Assembly: GCF_964355755.1 (NCBI RefSeq)
Contig: NC_092674.1
Location: 3,601,001 to 3,665,000, forward strand
Length of the DNA stretch: 64,000 nucleotides
Source: Antedon mediterranea
Taxonomy: Eukaryota > Echinodermata > Crinoidea > Comatulida > Antedonidae
Direction of reading: 5' to 3'
Position 1 is the stretch's first letter. Each line of letters begins with the position of its first letter. The position numbers and the translations under genes were made by a program. Below, one piece after another: positions 13,226 to 24,278 of the stretch. Under the pieces are notes generated by a model. It did not search any database. It saw only the letters and a program-made list of their open reading frames with translations, and was not told the DNA's origin.

Positions 13226-13519
13226 CACCCGGGCAGCTTTCATCGATAAAAAAGTAGGACCATCGAGACATCGACATCATATTAACCCCGTAAAAACTAG
13301 GGCACTGGACGTTCACCAACTCCCGTTAGGGTAATTATAATTCCTTAGAATACCAACTTGAATCGCAAAATATCAAGTGGATTGAAATAAATATTACTAT
13401 TATTATATCTGGAGACATATAGTCTAATCAAATTAAATTGTTTGTTTTTGATTGAGTATATACAACCTGTTGTCAATTTGAAGTAAATCGACAACTTGAA
13501 AAATATATAGCCTACTGTA

Positions 13520-13830
13520 TTATTATTTCGAGGGAATGAATATCACTAAATCATATAGGCATAGGGCCTACCTATTTCGTTATCTCGAAATATTATTTCA
13601 TTCGAAATTCGAATTACTACTTCGCGAGAGAACGAAATAATTTCCCTCGAAATTATTTCGTTCTCTCGATCATCATCATCATCATCATCATCATTCCTTG
13701 TCTCGAAGTAGTAATTCGTTTTTTATATTATTCAGTTCTTGAAATCTTATTTTGTTCTCCCTAAATATATTCGTTCCCTCAAAATATTTTTCAGTTCTCA
13801 AAATATTATTTTGTAATATTCATAATACTG
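13520..13830. repeat. Degenerate ATTATTTCGTTCTCTCGA repeat region with an ATC run
   Basis: Multiple imperfect copies of ATTATTTCGTTCTCTCGA occur in both orientations, including CGAAATTCGAATTACTACTT and its complement. A pure ATC microsatellite lies at about 13,669-13,693. No gene is seen in 12,739-16,864 apart from this, the fold-back element and an LTR-like segment. Confidence 0.6.
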
Positions 13831-14334
13831 CTACTAATTTAATAATATCAACTGATAACAAAAGTTCTTTAAACAAGTAAGTTCGTCATTGTTAAAGTCA
13901 GTTCTTTTTCATTATATTTTTTTCACAGATGCCTGATTTTTGTTTTTATTTAATAAAACATTGAATTGGTTAGTCACAATATTTGCTTTGTTTCTAGAGA
14001 CTTTACATTATTTATTTATTTATCTAAAATACATTTGAAAAATATTGTTGATGCATATTACCAAAAAATATTTGTTTTTTATATTTTATATGGCAAAATA
14101 AACACCTTAATTGCGCATCATAATTATTCGTTCACTCAAGGGTATTTCGGTTTTTTGTTTTTTTCGAATATTAGGGTATTTCGTTCCCAATACAAACAGT
14201 CCAATACCGTTATACATCAAATTCATAGAATAATGGCTTATATTGAAATGAAGCGTTTAAAACGTCTTTGCCACAATGTCTGTACATGCAGCTGAGTTTA
14301 AAAAATCGCGGTTGTATTTTTGTTTTATATGGAC

Positions 14335-15330
14335 ATATAAACATAGAAACCACCAGCTAATACCAGAAATACCAACAGCTTATGTATCAATTTTTAAAAT
14401 CAACACCAGCTAATTTAGAACGGTCAGCAGATAATGTAGTAACGAAAATTGCCTCACAGCTAATGTTGAAAATATTGTATAATTTAAAAACCTGTCTACA
14501 TCATGTGAAAATGCATTTCTTTACTTACCGGTAGCTATCCATCTATCCACGTCTCGTAAGTGACCAACCAACAACCACTTCTAGTAAGTAACCACCTCTA
14601 TTGAACGACCACCGTCTCTGATAATCGCCCACCATCTCTTAACGACCACACCACTCGTCAAGGACGAGCTATTTTAAAGGACCACCACCTCGGCTTCTCA
14701 TAATCAACCTCATGACGGACTACCTCTCTTAACGACCACGCCTAAAGTGTCGACCTCTCTATAAAAAAAAAACGTCCACCTCTCCACTGGGACCACTTCT
14801 CATAATCGACTACCATCCGTAACGACCACCTTTCGCAAATTACCACCTCTATTGAGGTGGTCACTTACGGGAGGTGTAGTCGGTAAAAGAAGTGGTCGTC
14901 TACGAGCGGTGGTAGTTTATGAAAAGCAGTCCCTTATGAGAGGAGGTTACCCCTTCAGGAAGTTGTCCATTGTGAGAAGCGGTCCTTTAACAGAGGTAGT
15001 CCCTTTTAAATATTAAAGGTGGTCGCTAACAAGGGTAGTTGCTTACGATCAGAGTGCTACGTTTTGAAAGCCGATCACTTACGAGAGGTGGATAGACTGA
15101 CAGCTAAACTAAGTAGAGAAATACATTTGCACATGATTTAGACATTTAGGTTTATAAAATATATAATTATTATTTTATTAGCTGGCGATATTAACTACAT
15201 CAGCTGTGAGGCAATTTTCGTTACTTCATTACCTGTTAAGTTGTATATTAGCTAATGTTGATTTTTATTTAATAAATAACTGTTGGTGTTTCTACATTAG
15301 CTAGTTCTAGGTTTTACTACATGGGTGGAT
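14335..15330. repeat. Fold-back (palindromic) element about 1 kb long
   Basis: Two arms of about 270 bases are imperfect reverse complements. The left arm has CCAGCTAATACCAG, ACGAAAATTGCCTCACAGCT and CTATCCATCTATCCACGTCT; the right arm carries their complements in mirrored order. Between them, degenerate units of GACCACCTCTCGTAAGC fill the left half and their complement the right half. The centre is near 14,853 (CCACCTCTATTGAGGTGG). The whole segment could form one long hairpin. No coding capacity. Confidence 0.8.
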
Positions 15331-16195
15331 TTGACAGTTTCGACGACATTTGCTGCCGTTTTCTACACTAGCGGTTTTGAACAGGGACTAGTGTAAAGGA
15401 AATGCCACAAGTTGTGTTTTTTTATTTTTTTTTATTTATTGTTTTGTGTACTAAAGTGGCAGCATAATCAGTATTTATTTTTACCAGATGTCCAGCAAGG
15501 GTAATGTCCCATAACTCAGGCCACAATTGTCAGGTCAACCTCAAAACAGCGGCTCTCGGGAGATATTAATTACCGGTAGTCGTGTTAACTGTCATCTGTT
15601 ATTTGTCAGGAGAAGGGGTGCGAACTTGCCATATCTCAAATTAAGGTTACGCTTACCATGAATATGATTTCATTACAAGAATTATATACCACAGTATGTT
15701 ACGTAATTTAATTCTCTTATTTTAAAAAATAACTAAATAAATTAGTATATGATTCTAGTATAAGTATTATAAAAAATGTTTCTATTTAATATACAGGGAG
15801 CGGGGGTTGCCTCATAGCCTGAACGGTTTTAATACGAACTTATGTACTATAATATTATTTTACGTAGATTACTATTTAATATTATTTTATTTATTTAACA
15901 ACATATTTATATAGGATTATACACAATCAAGTAGAAATATACTTGTTTTGCATTGTGGTCCTGTCGACAAAAACGGATACAAATTTAAATACAATTTCAA
16001 TTAATATTATAATATAATTTGAGATGAACTTATAATATGTAATAAAGAATAACTATATGATTATATTTTATACTCCTATCTGAATGTGCTATTTATTGTG
16101 TAATAGAACGACTGAAGCGTTTACCAATAAGAGTATCTTCGAAATTTAATTTAATAAATGGCATTTCCCTCCAATAGTTTTTTTCTCTCATTTTT

Positions 16196-16640
16196 TGTGT
16201 ACTTGCCACTGTAATAAATTACCATTCCCTAACCATGAACATTCTAGAATAAGATGTTTACATTTAAGACATCATGTATAATTAATATAATAACAATCAG
16301 GAACATTCCAGTATGCTATTAATAGAAACTGTAATCAAATAGAATAAGAAGTATAAAGAATGATATAGAAGGATAGGAACATCTTGTATATAAAGGGATG
16401 TAAAACTATTGTCATGTTGTTGGATATTAGAGGTTGGATATTAGATTGTAAAAGTTATTGTGAAGCTGTTGTTTAAAATGCTTACTGGGTTGTTGAAAGT
16501 TGAAGTTGATTGAAATTAAAGATTTGTTTTTGAGTTATTTTACAACTTTGTGAATTTGGTGTGTATACTTTTATGTCACAAGGGAGTTTCTAAAGTATTT
16601 TCAACCGCTCGGAAACATACGTAAAAGGAGTTCGTGACAT
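16196..16640 (+). other. LTR-like or promoter-like segment upstream of the Ginger gene
   Basis: The stretch begins near TGTGTACTTGCC and ends near TTCGTGACA. It contains a TATA-box-like TATATAAAGG at about 16,387 followed by AT-rich sequence. It could be a solo Gypsy-type LTR or simply the promoter and 5' leader of the integrase gene starting at 16,865. I found no second copy in the window, so this is weakly supported. Confidence 0.3.
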
Positions 16641-16864
16641 CCACTTAAGGCACAAAGTTTAAATTATAGGCCTACACCTGACAAAACTGTTTGCTCTTTC
16701 TTCTAATCGGCAATTGGTTAAAACAAATGTAGCAAGAAGCTGATTGGCTCAATGTTTGTTCAAAACCTCCTACATTTAAAAAATCATTCACTTTGCTTGC
16801 AAAGTTCCAATCACGGTGTTGTTCGTTACAATCTGCCTTCTTTCTATTTTTACTTATTATCATT

Positions 16865-19800
16865 ATGGCCGATCATGAGTTTGATGCCTTGAGAAACTAT
16901 CTACAAAACAACGTTTATCCTGTAAATTATTCTGAAATATTAAAACGAAGTTTGCGACGGAAAGCCAAGAACTTTACAATTCTTCGTGATATCTTGTATT
17001 ACAAACAACATTCTGGTAGATTGTTGCGTGTATTGTTACCGAAAGAAAAAAACGAAGTGTTAAACAGTATCCATAAGCAGGCACATGGTGGTCACTTGGG
17101 TGTCAACAAAACGTAAGTTTAAAGTTTGTCAATTAAATAATATTTAAGCTTCGATAAGTTTCTGGGTGACTTTAAAACTGTTTATATGTTTGGCCAGGTG
17201 GAATGCCATCCTGAGATGAGTATTAGTAATTAGTACAGCATTGTTTTTAAATGATTTTATACGTAATTTTACTTTCTGTGGACCACAGAATTCGAAACAA
17301 ATGATTAAATGAATGAATTAAATGAATAATAACTAATACTTATCAATTGAAAAATGTATAATGACCGTGTACATTATGAAGTTAGTATTTTATATATAGA
17401 TTCAAACATATTTTTATACCTCCATGAATGAAAAATATGTTAAGTCGATAATAATTTCTACTCAATATATTATCGCAATTAATTGTATAAATATATTGAA
17501 GTTGAACATAAAATACCACATGTAAAAAATACAAAACATATATTGGCATTCAATAATTAATCAAAAATGTTCCGAATATGAGCACTGTTTCAATAATTTG
17601 ACAGATTATTATTATATAATTTACACAGTGCTACACAACGCATATATCTTTAGTTCAAAATTAAGATATCTCTTTTAATAAAGATAGATTATTTCAATTG
17701 AAAACTAAGATGTCTTACTTTTTAAAAGAAATATCTATGTTAATAGATATTTTTTTGTAGGCTTATTACACCTCGAAAAACCAAGAAGAATACAGTACAA
17801 CTAGCTCTATCTATAATAGTAATGTTTTAGTTTTATAACAGTTCATATACGGTACTCTACACGTGCCCACTGCATAACTAACACAGAAAAAAATCCACTT
17901 GTGATATTCCGAATGGGACAAGAATCTTCCATTCTAAATATCTTGGTAAGTAAGTAATATAGAGATATCCCTCATGAGAGATATCTTAGTTTTAAATAGT
18001 GATACAAATACTTCCCGAATGAAAACTTATTCAGGTCTTGGTATAATAAATATGTTCAATATTAGTTGCTCATTCATAATGCAAAAAGCCATATCAGTAT
18101 TAACTTTCGTTCGTTTAAAATGTATACTTATGAAAGAAAACACAATTTGACAAAAAAAAAGGTAAGGAAGAAGACTTTTATTATGTAACTTTAAAGTGGA
18201 TTATTACATTTTTTTTTAGGGAATACTTCTTTAAAAAAAACGCATTTTCAATAACAAAACTAGTTTCCAATCCCCCGGTAATGGAGTAAAACCACCTGCA
18301 GCTTATGTAATGAAAAAAATTAACACCATGTAGAACGATCAACAACGAATGTAGGAACGAAAATTGCATCCCAGCTAATGTAGGACTATCGCCAGCTAAT
18401 GTAGAAAATATATATTTTACAAACCTAAATGTCTAAATCATGTGCAAATGCATCTGTTTACTTAGCTATCCATCTATCCACGTCTCGTAACCGACCAACT
18501 TTCTAAAACGACCACACATCGTAAGCAACCAACTCTTTTAAGGGACCGTTTCTCATAATCGACTTCCTCTCTCGTAACGACAACTTTTTTGGGTGACCAC
18601 CTCTATTAAACGGCCATCGTCTCTGTTAAGGGATCGCTTCCCATAATCGACCAACTATTGTAAGTGATCACATCCTCTCATTATGGACCGCTTCTCATAA
18701 TCGACCACCTCTCGTAGTAAGCGACCACCTCTCTTAACAACCACAACTCTCGTAAGCGACCGCTTTTTATTTTCGACCGCCTCTCGTAAGTGATGATCTC
18801 TTTTAGAAGACCACCATATCTCTAAATGGACCGCTTCTCATAATATACCAACTCTTGTATAAATCACCTCTCTTAAGTGACCACTTCTAATAAACGACCT
18901 CTCTGTTAGGAGACCGCTTCTCATAATCGATCACATATCGTAAGCGACCACCTCCCTTATCGACCACATCTTTCGTAAGTGACCACCTATTTTAAAGGAC
19001 CACTACCTCTCGCAATCTACCATTGTGGCTCACTAAAAAGTACCCGGTTTCCTTAATAGGGTGTCCTCTACATTTTAAAAATAAATAAATTTAACCAGTA
19101 TGTAGTGTTAAAACGTATATATTTCCCCTTGTTTATTTTTAAAAAAAAGTGGCGATTTTTATATCTACTCTGTCGCACATTCACCAAGCGTACACAATAA
19201 TTCTAGTAGGACAATTAATTATTTATACTTTTCAAGTTAGTTTTTTATTGCCTGAGTGAATTATTACCAGATTGAGGGCGTAGTTATTTTGTATGGGAGG
19301 CTGCACTCAATTTGAAGTTTATATGGGGGTATTTAGAATGTAAACACGGTACAATCAGGGAGATGTAAATCTCCCTGGTACAATGTGACACGGAATCATC
19401 ACGGACTGATGGACATTTTTCATAGAAGGTATCTTTTCCCTTTTCAATATTCATTTATCATTGTCAAATAAAAAAACTAGAAACATAGATAAATATTAAA
19501 AGTTAATTAATCAGTTGTGCCCAGTGCTTGCCTTAAACGAAAAGTTAAAATATATGGAACGCCAAACTGTAATGTTATTATAATGCATTGATGAGAATGG
19601 TGATGTGAACTGCGGTAATAAATAATAAATAATATTAAAAAACAAAATAAAATTAAAATATTTAAAGAATCCATAATACAGTTTTAAGGTCAATAGTAAA
19701 CCTACAAAGAGATTGAATATCATCAATACAATAAACACATTTTTTTTTTTTTTTAACAGTTGGAAAAAGATACGCGAAAGGTATTATTGGAAGGGGTCAT

Positions 19801-22688
19801 TTGATGGTGTTCGTAATTTTATAGCCGCCTGTGATCAGTGCCAACGGAAAGAAGTTTTAAAAAAAGCAAAAGTGCCACTTCAACCTATACCCGTAACAGA
19901 TACTGCTTTCAGACAGATCGGTATGGATATTGTTGGGCCTTTGGTAAAGACAGAAAATGGTAAGGTATCTCATGACAAATTACTGAAAAACAAAAATGCT
20001 GTGACTGGATAAAAAAGCTAAATCAAAACGTAAAAGTAAAAAGCAAGAAGACATGAATGAAATACGTTCAGAAAACTTTGTAATTCATTCTTCAGGGCCT
20101 AAAATTACAGTTAATAATTAGTTCTGTTCGGCCTTTATTGTAATAGGGCTGAACTTAAATTTATTATTGTAAAGGCACAAGCGCAATTTCTGTGAGGTTT
20201 CTTGAAATTGTTAACTAAACTAAAATTATGACAGTTCTCTTTTTTACACTGTCAACAAAAACTAGATTTACCAAGAATCAGATGCTCTTATTATTGTCAC
20301 CGGATTTACATCGATTATGGCTATACTGTAATAATCTTTATTTCTGCCTGTTTTAATTTGATCCAAACCATGACTGGGGTAATACTGTTCAGCGCATAGA
20401 GGTTTTACAACATTAGGCGCTATGTAAATCCACGATATTATTATTGTTCTTGTTCTTATTATATTTATTGATATTAATATTGTTATTATTATTGTTATTT
20501 CATTCGTACAGTTCGGGTGTTGTACATCTCATCATGACATTTTGACACTACTATTATTACGGCTTATTATATTATTATTTGCTGTGTTTCAGGTAATCGG
20601 TACTTACTTGTATTTACGGAGTACCTTACCAAATGGGTGGAAGCTGATGCAATTCCAGATAAATCTGCTAAAACAGTGCTGAGATCTTTTATTGATTTTG
20701 TCTGCAGACATGGAACACCTTCTATATTGATTACAGACCAGGGTAGAGAGTTTTGTAATGAGCTGAATGACAGCTTCTGTAAGCTGATTGGGGTAGACCA
20801 CAGAGTTGCCTCACCATACCATCCTCAAACAGGCGGGCAAACGGAGCGCTTTAACAGAACACTTTGCACAATGCTTATGACGTTGACCAACGCAGACCAA
20901 AATGACTGGGATATACAACTCCCATACGTGTTGTTTGCCTACAGAACATCCGAGCACAAGTCTACGAAATGTGACCCATTCTCATTAGTTTACGGTAGAA
21001 AGGCTGTGTTGCCTGTAGAATTACGTATTCCCATCGTTTCGTCTAATAAAGATGACATATCCGGAACTGTTCCTTTAAAAATAAGAGTGGACGCTTTTTT
21101 GAAACTCAAAGATTCAAGGAGAAAGGCATCAGAAAATATCAAAAAAGCACAGAAAAAGCAAAAACATTATCATGATGCTGGTGTTAAAAGCAACACGTAC
21201 TATGCAGGAGATCAAGTGCTCTTGCAGAATTCCAGAAATTTGTCAAGAAAGGGAGGCAAACTTAATGCTCGATGGACTGGTCCATATATTATAGAAAAAG
21301 TCCTCACTCACAATACATATCGACTAAAAGGAAGAAGGGCTATTGTTAACGGAAACAAGATCAGACATTACAAGTCCGATAAAACAACCTCTTTGAACTG
21401 TCCATCATCAAGCACTAAACAGAAATGTAATACCAATGATAAGCATCTCCCTCCAAAGAAACGAAAGCGAACGCCAGACATCCCACCTGAAGTAACGCAC
21501 CATGATAACATACCTACATCCAAGAATGGTGATATCACACCGGATGATCACATTATTAACATACCTACATCCAAGAATGTTGATGATAACGATAACAGAC
21601 CTACATCCAAGAATTATGATATCACACCGGATGATCACATTAACATACCTACATCCAAGAACGATGATATCACACTGGATAATCACGATAACATACCTAC
21701 ATTAGACAATGATAATGTCGCACCGGATGATGACCATGACAACAGTAGGCCTGTATCTGATAGTGATGTGGTATACCTCAACACGAAAACTTCAAGAAAG
21801 TTATTCTTTCCTGTCGATGCCAATTGGCAGCTTGAAAAGGCAGCACCATTTGGTATCAATGTCAAAAATTTTCACAAAACTCACTTAAAATGTGAAATGG
21901 ACAAGGCAGCCAGGCCTACTAAAGTTGTTAATATGAGAGGGGACGGCAACTGTCTTTTTAGGGCTTTGAGTTATATTCTCTTTGGTGTCCAGAACTACCA
22001 TGTAGTTGTACGGGATTACATACTAAACTATATGTCCATGAACAAAAACCTATTTGAAAAAATTGAATCCAGATCATTTGAACGATACGTGGAAGACACG
22101 AGAATGGGGGAATATGGGACATGGGGTTCGGACATCGAAATCATGGCATTTGCGACCATGTCAAATACGAATGTTTATGTTTACAGTAAATATGGAAGAA
22201 GGAAAGGGCTTCCACATTATGAATGGTTGAAATATGCACCAATAAGTAATCAGTTTGGTGATTTAGTATCTGAAAGAAACATCTACCTATCAAACTTATG
22301 TGCACACTTTGAGCCTGTCCTGGATGTAGACAAGAAAACTTATGACGCTGAATTAAAATACACTCGTACACCATACGCACCAATCAAAAACCACCTTGCA
22401 CGGAAATACTGGGATATTGTATCCGATGTGACCCTCAATGCTGCTCTGGTAGATAATTACGAAGATGAAGCGGTAATGCGTTCCGAAGGCATTATGGACG
22501 TTATATACGTATCTGAATTCACGGACACACATTATGACATTGAAGCAGTCAACCATCTAAAAGATGATATCGATCCAAATATATTCAATTTGCTTTGTGA
22601 CATGGAACATTTCCCGGAAAGGATTCATCAGAGCAACAATGAAGTACCTGGACAATTATATGTTGATTCATACAACGTCACTCTTTAA
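16865..22688 (+). CDS. Ginger1-type transposase: Gypsy-like integrase fused to OTU cysteine protease
   Basis: Three exons join in phase: 16865-17112, 19760-19959 and 20593-22688 (stop 22686-22688), giving 847 intact residues. Ginger1 elements are cut-and-paste DNA transposons whose transposase resembles Gypsy integrases and may carry a C-terminal OTU or Ulp1 protease. Seen here: VYPVNYSEILKRSLRRKAKN and ILYYK (YPYY region); an HHCC zinc finger (HKQAHGGH, then C107-x2-C110); a DDE core with D139 (GMDIVGP), D198 (ITDQG) and E234 (GQTERFNR), 35 residues between the last two; and GPY at 379-381 (RWTGPY). An Asn/Asp-rich linker with NIPTSKN repeats follows (about 455-530). The OTU domain is at about 595-725, with GDGNCLFRALS (D600, C603) and AHFEPV (H721). 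Intron 1 holds a fold-back fragment and intron 2 a SINE tail. I did not identify the TIRs or target duplications, so it may be a transposon or a domesticated gene. Confidence 0.88.
18285..19050. repeat. Half copy of the fold-back element, inside Ginger intron 1
   Basis: This matches the left arm and left core of the 14,335-15,330 element: CACCTGCAGCTTATGTA, ACGAAAATTGCATCCCAGCT and CTATCCATCTATCCACGTCT, then many units of GACCACCTCTCGTAAGC. It stops near 19,030 without the mirrored half. It lies between exons 1 and 2 of the transposase gene on the same strand. Confidence 0.75.
20358..20445 (+). repeat. SINE family B 3' tail fragment in Ginger intron 2
   Basis: Contains GGGGTAATACTGTTCAGCGC and CAACATTAGGCGCTATGTAA followed by a TTATT-rich tail. 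The same 3' body occurs at 36,001-36,050 and 56,370-56,445. Confidence 0.65.
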
Positions 22689-22800
22689 CTGTAGGCCTAC
22701 CTATGACCGGTAATCTCAACATACACAGAAGCATTAAATGGTGAAAAGGGTATTTGTTTACCTTATAGAGGTAAGTTTCGTTAATGCTTTGATTTTTTAC

Positions 22801-23084
22801 AGGTGCTTCCGTCAAGAGGAGATTGTCGGCTTTGTCTGAAACTCATCGACGAAGAAATACCAATTGCATTTGTCGGACCAGAAAGAAGAACATAGATTCA
22901 CCACAGCGGCTAATTAAAGCGTCACCATCTTTCATTGAATCAACGGAAGACGAATATCTGAGCATAAGTACGTCAAAGGCTCAAGGGGTCTAATGGCAGG
23001 TAACAACAGATCAAATACAGTGTGTCCAGTGTAAACATGCAATGATGTGTCATGCGCCCTGCTTTGATCGCTACAAGGATTAAA
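22801..23084 (+). pseudogene. Possible piggyBac transposase C-terminal zinc-binding tail, broken
   Basis: After an acceptor-like TTTTTTACAG, one frame from 22,805 reads about 60 codons, meets a TAA at about 22,991, and continues in the same frame to a second stop at about 23,083. The distal part reads IQCVQCKHAMMCHAPCFDRY, resembling the cysteine-rich end of piggyBac-type transposases (CxxC..LC..PCF..Y). The overlapping frame from 22,803 gives a short CRLC motif. No catalytic domain is nearby. Alternatively this is an extra 3' exon or decayed tail belonging to the Ginger element. Confidence 0.35.
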
Positions 23085-23826
23085 AAATTAATTAAAAAGC
23101 AGATTGTATAAAAGAATAACGCGACTAAAGGTCCGGTAAGGTAAAAGTACGTGAATTAGATTGTAACTAGTGTTTATTTTTATTGTATTTTTATGTTTAA
23201 AAAACTTTTTCATATTTACAACTCATATGATTCTGTTTCATAATGTTATGCAATTTTCTTCTATAATATGTTTTCTTTGGTCAAAGGGGCACATACAAAC
23301 GTGCAACCTACCCTCGCTATGATCATCAACCTTGACGTGGTAGCGAGGCTTGCGTGCTTCCAATGTATTGGTAGCCAGACCAATGATGATCAATAACAAA
23401 GTAAAATAAATACAAACACACTTACTGAAACAAGTTTTAATAGCAATAAATAAATAAATAAATAAATATTTTTCTGTAACTATTGTTCATTATTATTACA
23501 CTATTATTATTTTATCCTGTTAATATAAGTAATGATCAATGATATATAATTTATGTTTACAAAACTCGTTCATATTTACAACTCATTCTGACAAGACAAC
23601 AACATTTAATATTTTTGTAATTCACAATTCATACATTTATTTGTAATGTATTCATGAATTTGCTTTTCCTTCATCCAATCTACATAGTAGATATATGAAA
23701 CTATTGTTCTAACCACGTGACTATGTAGCATAGAACATTAATTCTAAACCGCCCGGTAATATACTGAAATTTAATTAATTAATTTGAAACGATAAAGATG
23801 AGGAAATCTGTGAGAATGAGTTAAAG

Positions 23827-23900
23827 TCGCCCCAACCGAGACTCGAACTCGGACCGCCTGCTTGATATGCAGATGTCCTAACCGTTAGACCACTGGGGCT
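23827..23900 (-). tRNA. tRNA-like core, Glu-like body with apparent AUC anticodon
   Basis: Read on the minus strand it has a seven-base acceptor stem (AGCCCCA with TGGGGCG, first pair mismatched), a D-arm with TGGTCTAACGGTTAGGA, an anticodon arm CTGC-ATATCAA-GCAG, and a T-arm with GAGTTCGAGTCTC. The seven-base loop puts A-T-C at positions 34-36, an Asp-reading anticodon rarely used in eukaryotes. The body resembles tRNA-Glu. It sits inside a duplicated repeat, so a SINE head or pseudogene is more likely than a working tRNA. Confidence 0.45.
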
Positions 23901-24092
23901 TTCACGGTTCGAACTCGATTGGATAGCGACTCTTTAACATTCTCGGCGTGGTACGGCGGAACAGCACTAGTCCTCAGTTGTAAACACAACAGGCATAGAA
24001 ATAAATTCCAAACCGCCCGGTGATACACTGAAAATGATTTAATTAATTTTTGAAACGATAAAGATGAGGAAATCTGAGAGAATGAGAAAAAG

Positions 24093-24166
24093 TCGCCCCA
24101 ACCGAGGCTCGAACTCGGACCGTCGGCTTGATATGCAGTTGCCCTAACCATTAGACCACTGGGGCT
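24093..24166 (-). tRNA. Second tRNA-like core, degraded
   Basis: Same body as the core at 23,827-23,900 with the same ATATCAA loop, but the 3' side of the anticodon stem reads GCCG and no longer pairs fully with CTGC. It is probably a pseudogene within the tandem repeat. Confidence 0.4.
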
Positions 24167-24239
24167 TTCATGGTATTGTTCTTTAACTCGACCGGATAAC
24201 GACCCTTTAACATTCTCGGCGTGGTACGGTTGGAACACA

Positions 24240-24240
<1 letters not shown>

Positions 24241-24275
<35 letters not shown>
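24241..24275. repeat. AT dinucleotide microsatellite
   Basis: Nearly pure TA repeat. A second AT tract at 24,315-24,340 is flanked by GTACATTATTGTAAATATAA and its reverse complement, so 24,288-24,382 forms a hairpin. Confidence 0.85.

Positions 24276-24278
<3 letters not shown>

Larger units (their letters stand above)
23735..24235 (-). repeat. Tandem pair of tRNA-containing repeats, about 260 bp each
   Basis: Two direct copies (about 23,735-23,968 and 23,998-24,235) share AACCGCCCGGT at one end, GATAAAGATGAGGAAATCTG, a tRNA-like core, and TTTAACATTCTCGGCGTGGT at the other end. The copies differ by scattered substitutions. They look like a tRNA-derived repeat that duplicated in tandem. Confidence 0.7.

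Noticed and set aside
13170-13290. Possible first exon of agmatinase copy A (MMSMSRWSYFF..., minus strand)
   Set aside because: It would join exon 2 in phase, but the donor (GTGGTT) is weak, the peptide does not resemble the copy B presequence, and it overlaps the shared upstream block.
16573-16640. TGTCAC..GTGACA inverted ends as Ginger TIR
   Set aside because: Only six bases are inverted and no partner was found downstream of 22,688, so I do not call it a transposon end.
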